The translations under genes were made by a program, and so were the position numbers. From positions 186,001 through 250,000 of the forward strand of contig NZ_JACBFQ010000003.1 in NCBI RefSeq assembly GCF_021401125.1: DNA of 64,000 nucleotides, given 5' to 3'. The DNA is from Xanthobacter sp. NM-59. GTDB taxonomy: Bacteria > Pseudomonadota > Alphaproteobacteria > Rhizobiales > Xanthobacteraceae. Below the pieces are notes generated by a model. That model searched no databases, had not been told where the DNA came from, and was given only the letters and a program-made list of their open reading frames with translations. Shown here piece by piece: positions 9,011 through 17,675 of this stretch (its first letter is position 1; each line of letters begins with the position of its first letter).

Positions 9011-9541
9011 GAGCACATTCAGCGCGCGGGCCGCGGCGCCGCGATGATGGGCGTGGGTGACCGCGATCGCAAGGGCATCGGCGGCATCCTCGCTCTTCGG
9101 CGCGGCCTGGGGCAGCAGGATGGTGATCATCATGCGGATCTGCGCCTTCTCGGCCCGGCCCGCGCCCACCACGCTCTTCTTCACCAGAGTGGGGGCGTAT
9201 TCCGCCACGCTCAGCCCCTTGAGGGCGGGGGCCAGCAGCACCACGCCGCGTGCCTGGCCCAGCTTCAGGGTGGAGGACGGGTTCATGTTGACGAAGGTCT
9301 CCTCCACCGCCGCCTCATCGGGCTCATAGCGGTCGAGAACGGCCATCAGCCCGTGGTGCAGCTCGGCGAGACGATCGCCCATCGGGGCGTCTTCAGGCGG
9401 CAGGATGGCGCCGCAGTCCACATAGCGCAGGCGCGGCCCATCCGCCTCGATCACCCCCCAGCCGGTCCGGCGCAGGCCGGGGTCCAGGCCGAGGATGCGC
9501 ACGGCGTGGTTGGGACGAATCGGGGTTACGGTCATGGACAT
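9008..9541 (-). CDS. ruvC: RuvC, Holliday-junction resolvase
   Basis: 177 residues from ATG 9541 (alternative ATG 9535). The RNase H-like fold carries the four acidic catalytic positions in context: [14 protein letters not shown] near the N-terminus, [12 protein letters not shown] in the middle, and [14 protein letters not shown] near the C-terminus. It cuts Holliday junctions delivered by RuvAB. It is transcribed toward the DUF1772 gene and ruvA. No LexA-type operator was found in the short upstream spacer, so SOS control is not supported by the sequence. Confidence 0.97.
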   Translation of the reverse strand: MSMTVTPIRPNHAVRILGLDPGLRRTGWGVIEADGPRLRYVDCGAILPPEDAPMGDRLAELHHGLMAVLDRYEPDEAAVEETFVNMNPSSTLKLGQARGVVLLAPALKGLSVAEYAPTLVKKSVVGAGRAEKAQIRMMITILLPQAAPKSEDAADALAIAVTHAHHRGAAARALNVL

Positions 9542-9635
9542 CAGGGTGCGCCGCCCGCCTCGTCAAGGAAAGCCCCCGGGCGCGCCCAGGATGCCGTTTC
9601 ATGCACCCGACGGCGCAAACGCCGCCGGAATACCC

Positions 9636-12545
9636 TCAGTGCTTGCTGCCGAGAGGGTTGCCCGAGAACAACATGTTGTTGGCCACCAGGGTGTTGGCGC
9701 CCAACCCATTGGACGCCACGTGCTCGCCCGCCTCGCTGGCGTTCCATTCGGGAGGAACCACGACCACATTGGCCGCCTCGTTCATGGGCTTGGCGACGAA
9801 CGCGTCAGCCGCCTTGCGGGCGCGCGCCAGGGTGGCCTGGTCCGCCTCGCGGGCGAGGGCATCGCGCTTCTCGGCGCTGTCCTGGTCGCCCTGCCGCGCG
9901 GCGATGTTGAACCATGTGAGCGCCTCGGTGAGATCGCTGGTGCCGGAGAAGCCACGGGCGAAGATGATGCCCAGATTGTGCTGGCTGTCCTTCAACCCCA
10001 GCTCCGCCGCCTTGCGGAACCACTTGAGCGCCTCGCCCCAATCGGGATTGCCCTCGATTCCCTGGCTGTAGAGCACCGCCAGATTGTGCATGGCCCGCAC
10101 ATTGCCCTGCTCCGCCGCCCACTTATAGAAGCGGTAGGCCTCGTCGACATTGCGCAGATTGTTCTCATAGAGGCTGCCGAGCCGGTAGCCTGCCGGCGCA
10201 TAGCCGCGCGAGACCGCATAGCCCAGCCACTTGATGCCCGCATCAAGATCCTGCGGAATGCCCACGCCATCGGCGAAGCGCACCCCCTCTTCGTAGGCCG
10301 CCGCCAGGTTGCCCTCCAGCGCCGCCGTGCGCAGCGGCTGCGGGCCGGTGGGCGCCGGCAGGTCCGCCGTGGACTTGGCGGCATCGGCCGTGGCCGCCCC
10401 TGCGGCCTTGCCGGTCGTGCCCCCGCTCGGGCTCAGCGCCGCCAGCGGATTGCCCACCTCACCCATAAGGCGGGAGGCCTCGGCCTTGATGGCGTCGCGG
10501 TGGGTCCAGGCGGTGCCCGCCGTGGCCGTGGCCAGGATCACGAGCGCCGCTGCGGCGATCACCGCCGGCGAAAGGCGCGCCGCCATGGGGCGCCGGGCCG
10601 CCGCGCGATTGCGATCGACCCGCGGGCGCGTGCCCGAACCGGCCGCACGACCGGGAATCTGCACATCCGCGGTGCTGCGGCCACGCCGCACCTTCTTCGT
10701 CCGCGGAATCACCGGATCGGGTCGCACCTCGCCCAGATCCGGCGCCGCTGCCATACGCTGCGGATCGGGCGCGAAGCCCGGCTCCGCGAAGAAATCATGG
10801 GGCATGCGCGGGGTCGGCGCGGCCTCGGCCCCGTTCGGCGCGAACGGCCGGAAGGACTCTTCATCCGGCGCGGACACGAAGGGCTCACGCCCCTCATCCG
10901 TGCTCAGCTGCTCGCCCGCGCCATTGTCCTGGGCTGCGGCGGAGACATCATAGGCCGGGGCGTCATAGGCGGTGTCTTCATAGCCGCGAGGCTCGCAGGC
11001 GGCGGCATCCGGAGCCGCGCCATCTTGCACTGCAGCTTGGCCGGTCGCGGCCTCATAAGCCTGCGCGTCGTCATAGAATACGTCTTCCGGCCGCGGCGTC
11101 TCGTCGACCACGCAGGCGTGGGCCACCCATTCATTGTCGCTGGTCCGGCCCAGCTCCACGGTGCGGTCTTCGAGCCCGCGCGCCAGGTTCTCACCCAGAA
11201 TCTCCGAGGCGCGACGCTCAACATGCTCCTGCCGGGCTTCAAGGGCGGCAAGGCCACGCTTGAGCCCCACCACCGCCTGGCCTGCCGGATCACTGGAAAC
11301 CTTGCGACTGACGGCTTCCACCGCCACTTCCACCGCTTCCTGCGTGGCTTCCGCCGAAGCCGCATGGACGCGGTGCATCTCCTCCCTCATGTCCGCGAGG
11401 AGGGCCTCGATATCGTCCAGGCGTTCCAGGCGGGCATGGGCATCCTGGAACCGTTCCGTCAGCACCAGCAAGTGGTGCTCCACAACCTCCGCCAGCGGGC
11501 TCGCCGCCGGCGCCTCGCCGCGCGCGCCGTCAAGCCGGTCGAGCAGCGGCGCAAGGTGCCCCGCCAGCTCGGAAGCCACGGCCGGCGGGAGGGAGGAAAG
11601 GTATTCAGAGACCTTGTCGAGCCGATCATGGATGCCATGCACATTGGCTTCCATGCTCGCGTCCATGTGCCGGCGCAGGTCCTCGGCCACCGCGCCCTGC
11701 TCGGCGCGCAGGTTGGCTTCGTAGGCATCGACGCGGGAAATGATGGCCTCGGCATTGCGCTCGAAGCTCTCGGTGGCCTGCACCACGCGCTGGGCCGCCT
11801 CGCTGCTGCTGCGGCTGACCTCCTCGGCGCAGACCGCAAGCCTTTCCGCCAGCGGCTGCAGCGCGGCACCCGACATCGTGCGCGAAACCAGCGACTTCAG
11901 CTCGGCCGACTGCGCCTGCAGCCGCGCCACCTCCACCGGATCCACGGCGCGGGCGTTGAGAATATCGATCTTGCGCGAGAGCATCTCGACACCGGCGGAC
12001 AAGGCCTGGAACCGCTCCGGCGCCCGCATCTCGTCAAGCGCGGTGCGCAGCTCCAGCAGCTCTTCCGCCAGGTAGGCCATCTCCTCGTGGCCGGCGCCGA
12101 AGCCTGCCCCGCGCATGTCCTCCACCCGGTGATGCAGGAGGGTAATGGCGCGGTCCATCTCCACCACCGCGCGCCGGGGCGCGGCCTGTGAGAGGCGCGC
12201 CCGCAGCTCGCCGACTTCGGAACGCAGTGCGTCGAGGGGCTCCGTGTGAACGGCTTCGCCCCGAGCCGCAGCCTGACGGGCCGCCGTCGGGTGGACCCAG
12301 GAGGCGGACGGGTCACGGTCGCGGGGGTTCCATGCCGGAGGAGCCTTCCCGTTGGGGAGCCGCATGGGCTCCTCGATAGCCGCGATGACGGGATCGGAGA
12401 TGGGCGGCGAAACCCAGCCGCGATCCTCCTCCGGGCCGGCACCTGCCGGCGCCGACGCTCCCGGATGACCACCTCCCAAGCCGCGCCGAGGTGCAGCCGC
12501 GGCATTGGCCGATGCCATCCGCTGTGTCCGCTCCGTCCGCTCCAT
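9636..12545 (-). CDS. PodJ-like coiled-coil, transmembrane, Sel1-repeat polarity protein
   Basis: 969 residues from ATG 12545, chosen for its strong ribosome site (AGGGAGG 6 bases upstream). A Pro-rich start is followed by a long charged helical region rich in Ala/Glu/Arg (coiled coil, about residues 120-480) and an acidic low-complexity stretch. A basic segment leads into one membrane helix (VIAAAALVILATATAGTAW, about residue 657-680). The C-terminal domain has about four Sel1 repeats (GIPQDLDAGIKWLGYAVSRG, NLAVLYSQGIEGNPDWGEAL, NLGIIFARGFSGTSDLTEAL). This order of cytoplasmic coil, helix and periplasmic Sel1 is that of PodJ, a polar scaffold in alphaproteobacteria. The PodJ name is inference from architecture. 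It is a single gene transcribed away from merR. Confidence 0.8.
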   Translation of the reverse strand: MERTERTQRMASANAAAAPRRGLGGGHPGASAPAGAGPEEDRGWVSPPISDPVIAAIEEPMRLPNGKAPPAWNPRDRDPSASWVHPTAARQAAARGEAVHTEPLDALRSEVGELRARLSQAAPRRAVVEMDRAITLLHHRVEDMRGAGFGAGHEEMAYLAEELLELRTALDEMRAPERFQALSAGVEMLSRKIDILNARAVDPVEVARLQAQSAELKSLVSRTMSGAALQPLAERLAVCAEEVSRSSSEAAQRVVQATESFERNAEAIISRVDAYEANLRAEQGAVAEDLRRHMDASMEANVHGIHDRLDKVSEYLSSLPPAVASELAGHLAPLLDRLDGARGEAPAASPLAEVVEHHLLVLTERFQDAHARLERLDDIEALLADMREEMHRVHAASAEATQEAVEVAVEAVSRKVSSDPAGQAVVGLKRGLAALEARQEHVERRASEILGENLARGLEDRTVELGRTSDNEWVAHACVVDETPRPEDVFYDDAQAYEAATGQAAVQDGAAPDAAACEPRGYEDTAYDAPAYDVSAAAQDNGAGEQLSTDEGREPFVSAPDEESFRPFAPNGAEAAPTPRMPHDFFAEPGFAPDPQRMAAAPDLGEVRPDPVIPRTKKVRRGRSTADVQIPGRAAGSGTRPRVDRNRAAARRPMAARLSPAVIAAAALVILATATAGTAWTHRDAIKAEASRLMGEVGNPLAALSPSGGTTGKAAGAATADAAKSTADLPAPTGPQPLRTAALEGNLAAAYEEGVRFADGVGIPQDLDAGIKWLGYAVSRGYAPAGYRLGSLYENNLRNVDEAYRFYKWAAEQGNVRAMHNLAVLYSQGIEGNPDWGEALKWFRKAAELGLKDSQHNLGIIFARGFSGTSDLTEALTWFNIAARQGDQDSAEKRDALAREADQATLARARKAADAFVAKPMNEAANVVVVPPEWNASEAGEHVASNGLGANTLVANNMLFSGNPLGSKH

Positions 12546-13091
12546 GCCCGCCTCCCTGCGGCTGGGAGAGCCCCGAGAGGGTGCTTTCATACCATGACCG
12601 CAATGCGTGATTCGCTTCATTCAGCATCCGGCCGATATGGTAAATGCGCGGTTAAACGGCGGATTCTGACGGTTTTTCAGCGTCAGGTAACGGTTACTTT
12701 CCCCTACGGTAGCCCGTTGACTCTCCCGGCGGGGCGATGCCGTGCGCTACAAAATTCGACGTGACGGAGCGGAAATCATTCTGCCCGCTTGCGCCGTGGT
12801 TTCGACCATCCAGGGGCGCGGTACCGGAGGGCATTGCCGCCGGCACAGCTTCCACCAGCGGCCAAGGCGAGCCCGGGCGAAAGCCCTTTGATCTCCCGCG
12901 ATGTGCACACCGCCGTTGGACGCGGTGCCGTGGGCGCCAGTTCGCGTCGGCTCCACCGACTGGCAGACCCCGCCGACCATCCGGCGCGGACACAAGGAAA
13001 CTCGCGGCCCACCGGCAGGCGCAAGCTGGTGCGGCCGCGCCAAGCGCAATCCCACGGGCGCCCAGGCGCCGTGAGACGGGAGTGACCATTT
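12546..13091. other. Divergent spacer between the PodJ-like gene and merR
   Basis: 546 bases without a supported gene; short frames here are arginine/proline-rich and unconvincing. It should hold promoters for both flanking genes. A perfect palindrome GTAAC-G-GTTAC lies at 12687-12697, between a T-rich stretch (GGTTTTTCAG) and TTTCCCC. The stretch from about 12610 to 12770 is visibly less GC-rich than its surroundings, as expected for a promoter region. No clean sigma-70 pair with normal spacing was found. Confidence 0.45.
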
Positions 13092-13571
13092 ATGGATGTA
13101 ACGACGACCTACGATGTCGCCCACACCTCGGGCCACGCCGCGCCGGCCGGGACCATGGCTCCGCCGGCCTCCCCCATGGAAGAGGTCTTCACCATCGGCG
13201 ATCTCGCCCGCGAATTCGGCACGACCCTGAGGGCCCTGCGCTTCTATGAAGACAAGGGCCTGCTGGCGCCGCGCCGTGACGGCATGACCCGTCTTTATTC
13301 GGTGGCCGACCGTGAGCGGCTCGCGGTGATCCTGAAGGGCAAGCAGCTCGGCTTCACCTTGGCTGAGATCCGCGCCCTGGTGGCGGCCAAGACCGGCGTT
13401 CCCGCGGTGAGCAATGTGCCCGCGGCCGGCGAGAGCGGCGCCGCCGGCGGCCTTGCCCTCACCCGCGAGCGCTGCCTGAGGCAGCTGGCGCAGCTCGAGC
13501 GCCAGCGCACCGAGATCGATGCCGCCATTCACGAGCTGAAGGGTATCGCCGACAGCCTCGCTGCGGCCTGA
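13092..13571 (+). CDS. MerR-family transcriptional regulator
   Basis: 159 residues. About 30 poorly conserved residues precede the winged helix (FTIGDLAREFGTTLRALRFY, then EDKGLLAPRRDGMTRLYS), the classic MerR DNA-binding start. A dimerisation helix follows, with CLRQLAQLERQRTEIDAAIH near the C-terminus. One cysteine lies in that helix and no metal-binding Cys cluster is present, so the effector is unknown. MerR proteins twist promoters with overlong spacers. It stands alone between the PodJ-like gene and yebC, with its own terminator. The GTGACCATTT before ATG is a weak ribosome site; an internal Met (PMEEVFTIGD) could also start it. Confidence 0.88.
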   Translation: MDVTTTYDVAHTSGHAAPAGTMAPPASPMEEVFTIGDLAREFGTTLRALRFYEDKGLLAPRRDGMTRLYSVADRERLAVILKGKQLGFTLAEIRALVAAKTGVPAVSNVPAAGESGAAGGLALTRERCLRQLAQLERQRTEIDAAIHELKGIADSLAAA

Positions 13572-13579
13572 AGCCTTGC

Positions 13580-13605
13580 GGCCGGAGGCCCTGCCTCCGG
13601 CCCTT
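13580..13605 (+). terminator. Terminator of merR
   Basis: A perfect 9-base stem GGCCGGAGG/CCTCCGGCC with loop CCCTG starts 9 bases after the merR stop and is followed by CTTT. The stem is strong and the T-tract short, fitting an intrinsic terminator in a high-GC genome. Confidence 0.7.
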
Positions 13606-13918
13606 TCCGAGAGTTTGAGCGGTGCCCCTCTGCGCCCGGCGCCTGAGGAATCGGCTCTCAAGCCACTCGGGCGCCCGCCAGCGGTGCCGAGGGCGTCCCA
13701 GAAGCCGCGCACGCCTTCTCTCGCTCAGGGCTCGGCTGATGCCGCGGGCCCTCAGGAGAGCTCACGGCGGCGGGCGCACCGCGCTTCTCCCCATCGGCAC
13801 GGCGCCGCAGCGGGACGGACGAACGCCCCCCCGACAGCGAATGCGCCGCAACGGCGCTTCTCAGCTTTGCTGCAGCGGGCAGTCCCGCCGGCCCACCGCA
13901 GCGGGCCGGCGCAAGATC
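13606..13918. other. merR-yebC convergent spacer
   Basis: About 313 bases with no supported gene. A hairpin at 13887-13910 (GCCGGCCC/GGGCCGGC, 8-base loop) lies 8 bases beyond the yebC stop and is a candidate end of the yebC transcript, although no T-run follows on that strand. The rest is featureless GC-rich sequence. Confidence 0.4.
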
Positions 13919-14671
13919 TCAGTCTTCGCTGCTCAGCTTGGCGAGCATGGCTTCGGACAGCTCGAAATTGGCCGTCACGGTCTGCACGTCGTCATTGTCT
14001 TCCAGGTTTTCCACCAGACGCAGCAGCTTTTCGGCCGTCTCGTCGTCCACCGCCACGGTGTTCTGGGGGCGCCACACGAGCGCTGCCTTGCGCGGCTCGC
14101 CGAACTTGGCTTCGAGCTGCTTCTGCACCTCCGCCAGATTTTCAGCCGCGCACACCACCTCGTGGCCATCCTCGTCGGACGACACGTCGTCGGCGCCGGC
14201 CTCGATGGCGGCTTCCATCATGGCATCCGCATCGGCCTTGGCAGCTTCGAACTCGATCACGCCCACCCGATCGAAACCGAACGACACCGAGCCGGTTTCA
14301 CCCAGGTTTCCGCCCGACTTGGTGAAATAGGAGCGCACTTCGGAGGCGGTGCGGTTGCGGTTGTCGGTCAGCGCCTCCACGATCACCGCCACGCCGCCGG
14401 GGCCGTAGCCCTCGTAGCGGATCTCCTCGTAGTTCTCCATGTCGGCGCCGGCGGCCTTCTTGATGGCGCGCTCGATATTGTCCTTGGGCATGTTCTCGGC
14501 GCGGGCCGCGAGGATGGCGGCGCGCAGGCGCGCATTCATGTTGGGATCGGGCAGGCCCATCTTGGCCGACACCGTGATCTCGCGCGCGAGCTTGGAGAAC
14601 AACTTGGAGCGCACCGCGTCCTGACGGCCCTTGCGGTGCATGATGTTCTTGAATTGTGAATGCCCGGCCAT
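13919..14671 (-). CDS. yebC: YebC/PmpR-family protein
   Basis: 250 residues from ATG 14671 ([15 protein letters not shown]), the near-invariant start of the family; four extra codons upstream are ignored. Other family marks are [36 protein letters not shown] and [25 protein letters not shown]. YebC proteins act on the ribosome or as regulators; recent work assigns YebC-type proteins a role in relieving stalls at proline-rich sequences. In alphaproteobacteria yebC often precedes ruvC; here it lies about 5 kb away with other genes between. Confidence 0.96.
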   Translation of the reverse strand: MAGHSQFKNIMHRKGRQDAVRSKLFSKLAREITVSAKMGLPDPNMNARLRAAILAARAENMPKDNIERAIKKAAGADMENYEEIRYEGYGPGGVAVIVEALTDNRNRTASEVRSYFTKSGGNLGETGSVSFGFDRVGVIEFEAAKADADAMMEAAIEAGADDVSSDEDGHEVVCAAENLAEVQKQLEAKFGEPRKAALVWRPQNTVAVDDETAEKLLRLVENLEDNDDVQTVTANFELSEAMLAKLSSED

Positions 14672-14826
14672 GGCCGTCACCATCCCTTGATAGACCGATC
14701 CCGCGCGCCGCCGCTGCGGCGCCGCTCGGATCGATTGCGTTGACTGGAGCCGGCCTTATAGGCGGGAGCCGGGGAGATGGGCAAGGTGGGGTGCGCGCGC
14801 GCCGCAGCTCCCCTTAGGTCAGCGCC

Positions 14827-15651
14827 TCAGCTCTCCCAAAAGGCGGGCCGCGTCTCGCCCAGGCTGCCGCCGAGCCGCACCGGCGCGACCTTCACCGCAA
14901 GACCCGAGCGATCATCGGTCTCCACCGCCACGCCGCACATGCTGGCCGGCCCGTTCGCCGGCTCGAACCGGCCCGAGGCGAGCTTGCGGGTGAAGCGGCG
15001 CAGCGGCTCTTCCTTGTCCATGCCGATCACGCCGTCATAGCAGCCGCACATGCCGGCATCGGTCTGGAAGGCGGTGCCACCGGACAGGATGCGGTGATCG
15101 GCCGTGGGCACATGGGTGTGGGTACCCACCACCAGGGAGGCGCGGCCGTCGCAATAGTGGCCGATGGCCTGCTTCTCGCTGGAAGCCTCGGCGTGCACGT
15201 CGACCACCACCGCGTCCGCGACCTCGCCCAGCACCGCGCCATCCAGGGCGCGGTCGAGGCCGGCGAAGGGGTCGTCCAGCGGATCCATGAAAATGCGGCC
15301 CATCACGTTGAGCACCAGCACCCGCGCGCCATTCTTGGCCTCCACCAGCGCGGCGCCGCGGCCGGGCGTACCGGGCGGATAGTTCAGGGGGCGCACCAGC
15401 GCCGGCGCGCGCTCGATGAAGATGAGGGCCTCGCGCTGGTCGAAAGAGTGGTTGCCGAGAGTGATGGCATCGGCCCCGGCGGCCAGCAGGTCCTCATAGA
15501 TGCTCTCGGTGATGCCGAAGCCGCCGGCGGCGTTCTCCGCATTCACCACCACCAGGTCCAGCTTCCAGGAGGCGACAAGGCCGGGCAGGCGCGAGGTGAC
15601 GATCTCCCGCCCGGGCCGCCCCATCACATCGCCGAGAAAGAGAATGCGCAT
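14827..15651 (-). CDS. YmdB-type metallophosphoesterase
   Basis: 274 residues from ATG 15651; a GTG just before it, 15654, could also serve. Metal-binding motifs of the TIGR00282 family are clear: MRILFLGDVMGRPGRE at the start, VNAENAAGGFGIT, LGNHSFDQRE, VVGTHTHVPTADHRIL and DAGMCGCYDGVIGM. The best-studied relative, YmdB of Bacillus, is a phosphodiesterase active on 2',3'-cyclic nucleotides and involved in development and RNA turnover. It starts within 4 bases of the fau stop, so the two are co-transcribed. Confidence 0.92.
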   Translation of the reverse strand: MRILFLGDVMGRPGREIVTSRLPGLVASWKLDLVVVNAENAAGGFGITESIYEDLLAAGADAITLGNHSFDQREALIFIERAPALVRPLNYPPGTPGRGAALVEAKNGARVLVLNVMGRIFMDPLDDPFAGLDRALDGAVLGEVADAVVVDVHAEASSEKQAIGHYCDGRASLVVGTHTHVPTADHRILSGGTAFQTDAGMCGCYDGVIGMDKEEPLRRFTRKLASGRFEPANGPASMCGVAVETDDRSGLAVKVAPVRLGGSLGETRPAFWES

Positions 15652-15654
15652 CAC

Positions 15655-16278
15655 TCAGACCCCGTGCCCTTCACCGCAGGAAAACCCCTCCGCTTCAGTT
15701 ACCATCACATCCACCGGTTCGTCATGGGGTTCCGCGGGCACCTCATCCACCTGCTGGCAGGCGAAGGCGAAGCCGATGGCTTTCACTGGCCGGTGCCGGC
15801 GCAGCTCCTCGAGGGTGCGATCGTAAAAGCCGCCGCCATAACCGATGCGCAGCCCGCGCCGGTCGAAGGCGGCCAGCGGCACCAGCAGCACGTCCGGCAC
15901 CACCTGCGGGCAGTCGGCGCCCGGGGTGGGAATGCGGAAGGCCCCCGCCGGCTCCAGCTCAGCCCCCTCCCGCCAATGGCGGAACAACAGGGGCAGGCCG
16001 CGCCCCACGATAACCGGAAGCGCCAGATCGGCGCCGCGCGCCCACAGCGCGCGCGCAAGGGGAAGGGTGTCAATCTCGTCGCGGAAGGAGGCGAACAGCG
16101 CGATGCGCCGGCCCCGCGGCGCGCGAAGCTCCGGCACCGCGGATAAAGCGTGAAGCGCAGCCTCACCGGCCGCATGGGCGCGGGCGACACCGCCCATCTC
16201 CGCCCGCCGCGTCAGCGCGGCGGCGCGCAAGCGGGCCTTTTCGGCGCTCAGCTCTTCAGGGGAGGTCATGGTTTGCAT
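15655..16278 (-). CDS. fau: 5-formyltetrahydrofolate cyclo-ligase
   Basis: 207 residues from ATG 16278 (MQTMTSPEEL; ATG 16269 is an alternative). Family marks are the early basic helix SAEKARLRAAALTRRAEM, the phosphate loop RGLRIGYGGGFYDRTLEEL, which binds ATP, and PDVLLVPLAAFDRRGL. The enzyme converts 5-formyl-THF to 5,10-methenyl-THF using ATP. It directly follows the 6S RNA gene, the conserved arrangement zapA-ssrS-fau known from E. coli and many proteobacteria, so processing of a joint transcript is likely. Confidence 0.94.
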   Translation of the reverse strand: MQTMTSPEELSAEKARLRAAALTRRAEMGGVARAHAAGEAALHALSAVPELRAPRGRRIALFASFRDEIDTLPLARALWARGADLALPVIVGRGLPLLFRHWREGAELEPAGAFRIPTPGADCPQVVPDVLLVPLAAFDRRGLRIGYGGGFYDRTLEELRRHRPVKAIGFAFACQQVDEVPAEPHDEPVDVMVTEAEGFSCGEGHGV

Positions 16279-16283
16279 GAAAC

Positions 16284-16440
16284 GTGCGGAGCCACAAAGC
16301 CGTCGGAGGTCGATCCCGGGAAACCTACAACGTAGGTGGGCGCCGTGTGTCCAAGTCCTGGGACGAGGTCAGGGACAGCTCCCTTAAGGATCGATAAGGC
16401 CCCGGGGAATAGTCTCCTAACGCACCCCGCAGCCCCGCTT
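16284..16440 (-). ncRNA. ssrS: 6S RNA (ssrS)
   Basis: About 157 bases between zapA and fau, read on the minus strand. The ends pair perfectly: 5' GCGGGGC (16432-16438) with 3' GCTCCGC (16286-16292), giving the closing stem. Inside are an asymmetric purine/pyrimidine-rich region and the sequence GCGCCCACCTACGTTGTAGG close to the 3' half, which resembles alphaproteobacterial 6S RNAs. The length fits the family in this class. 6S RNA mimics an open promoter and binds RNA polymerase in stationary phase. Exact ends are estimated from the closing stem. Confidence 0.85.
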
Positions 16441-16530
16441 TGCCAATGTAGGAAGCTTTGTTCGCCGGCGCCAGCCCCCGCCCGCACGTTATCCCGCGCA
16501 GAGCGCGGAAAGAGCCGGGCGCGCCGCGCG

Positions 16531-16914
16531 TCAGCCCATGCCCACGGTGCCGCGCTCGGTGGGCACCAGCTCGGCCACCAGGCGCTCGATGCGCTCCGCC
16601 ACTTCCTCGATGGTGCGGGCCACCTCGCTCTCGCTCTCGTGGATCCGCTCCAGCGCGGAGGCGCGGGCGTCGCGCTGGCCCTCGATGTCGCTCTCCAGGG
16701 CGCGGATGCGGCCGCGGGCCTCGGCCAGCTCGTCGGCAATGGTGATGGCAGCCATCACCACCAGCCGCTGGTCCCCAATCTCGCCGAAGGCGGTGCGCAG
16801 CTGGGAAATGCGGCTGTCGATGTCGTGCGCCAGCCGCACCAGATGGTCTTCCTGCCCTTCGTCGCAGGCCATCCGATACTGGCGACCGGCGATGGTGACG
16901 GAGACATGGGGCAT
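16531..16914 (-). CDS. zapA: ZapA, FtsZ-ring-associated protein
   Basis: 127 residues. The N-terminal globular part begins MPHVSVTIAGRQYRMACDEG and continues with HLVRLAHDIDSRISQLR, typical of ZapA. A long C-terminal coiled coil is rich in Glu/Arg (ESEVARTIEEVAERIERLV). ZapA tetramers cross-link FtsZ filaments at mid-cell. It begins 6 bases after the DUF4164 stop, so the two form an operon; the 6S RNA gene starts about 90 bases downstream. Confidence 0.93.
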   Translation of the reverse strand: MPHVSVTIAGRQYRMACDEGQEDHLVRLAHDIDSRISQLRTAFGEIGDQRLVVMAAITIADELAEARGRIRALESDIEGQRDARASALERIHESESEVARTIEEVAERIERLVAELVPTERGTVGMG

Positions 16915-16920
16915 GGGCGA

Positions 16921-17226
16921 TCAGCCGCCGTGGGTCGCGAGCACGTCGCGGATGGTGGTCATGGCCACGTCCAGGCGGCGCGTGACCTCGCGCGCCACCT
17001 CGCCCACCTGCCCCGCCTCGGATTGCGCACGGTCGAGATCAGCCGCAAGCCGCGCCCGGTCATTGCCCAGGGCATGGAGCTGCGCCTGCAAGGCGGCCTG
17101 ATGACGATCCGCGTCGCGCCGCCGATCCAGGGCGTCGACCAGCGAATCGAGGGCCGCATTGAGGCGCCGGGTCGCCGCCATAATGGGGGCGTCCTCGATC
17201 GGGGGGCGTTGCTTCAGCGCGTACAT
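16921..17226 (-). CDS. DUF4164 coiled-coil protein
   Basis: 101 residues, ATG at 17226. The protein is almost entirely heptad-rich helix (RRLNAALDSLVDALDRRRDA through EVAREVTRRLDVAMTTIRDV). It corresponds to the small DUF4164 family found directly upstream of zapA in Hyphomicrobiales. No enzymatic motif is present. A division-related role, perhaps a ZapB-like partner of ZapA, is inference from position and coil character only. Confidence 0.8.
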   Translation of the reverse strand: MYALKQRPPIEDAPIMAATRRLNAALDSLVDALDRRRDADRHQAALQAQLHALGNDRARLAADLDRAQSEAGQVGEVAREVTRRLDVAMTTIRDVLATHGG

Positions 17227-17527
17227 GGCAAAAGTGTAGCTGAGTCGAGGGCCAGCGCGCCACCGCTCCCGAGGTTGTCAACCAGAATGAACGGGCGAAA
17301 TTTCGCGTCACGCTTACCAGGTCGTTGCCAGCATCTTGACCACCCAGCACCCGCGCGCCCACCGGTGAAGCCCCGCTGAAGGCCTTGCCGCGGTGCGGTA
17401 TATTCCCATCCCGAGGCGCTCCTCCGGCACCCGCTGAAGGCGAGCAATGCCCTATCGGCAATCGCCGCGACGAACAAGCGCGCCCATCTTGCACCGCAAC
17501 CGGCTTGACGGCAGGGAGCATGTGCGT

Positions 17528-17555
17528 TTGACACCCCCGCGAGCGCTGCTATCTA
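17528..17555 (+). promoter_or_regulatory. Sigma-70 promoter of the tkt-gap-pgk unit
   Basis: A consensus -35 TTGACA at 17528-17533 is followed after 16 bases by TATCTA at 17550-17555, about 120 bases upstream of tkt. This is the best promoter match in the window. A second TTGAC lies 23 bases upstream at 17505-17509. No certain CbbR (LysR-type) TNA-N7-TNA site was identified. Confidence 0.65.
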
Positions 17556-17594
17556 GACAGCCGCCAAGGCAGGCGCCCGCCGACCAGGCCACAC

Positions 17595-17646
17595 TTCTGC
17601 TCCAATGGATGGAGCAGAACCTGGGCGCGGCCCATCGGAGGGCCGC
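17595..17646 (+). promoter_or_regulatory. Two hairpins in the tkt leader
   Basis: A 9-base perfect stem TTCTGCTCC/GGAGCAGAA with 7-base loop (17595-17619) is followed 7 bases later by a 7-base stem GCGGCCC/GGGCCGC with 6-base loop (17627-17646). Both lie between the promoter and ATG 17676, and an ATTTTT run follows at about 17661. They could be operator, leader-stability or attenuation elements. No evidence separates these options. Confidence 0.45.
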
Positions 17647-17675
17647 CCGCGCGTGCCGCAATTTTTGAGGGGCTC

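Noticed and set aside
9542-9635. LexA-type operator upstream of ruvC
   Set aside because: No GTTC-N7-GTTC or close variant was found.
17505-17533. CbbR-type site upstream of tkt
   Set aside because: Two TTGAC elements are present, but the TNA-N7-TNA spacing is not met, so no CbbR site is claimed.
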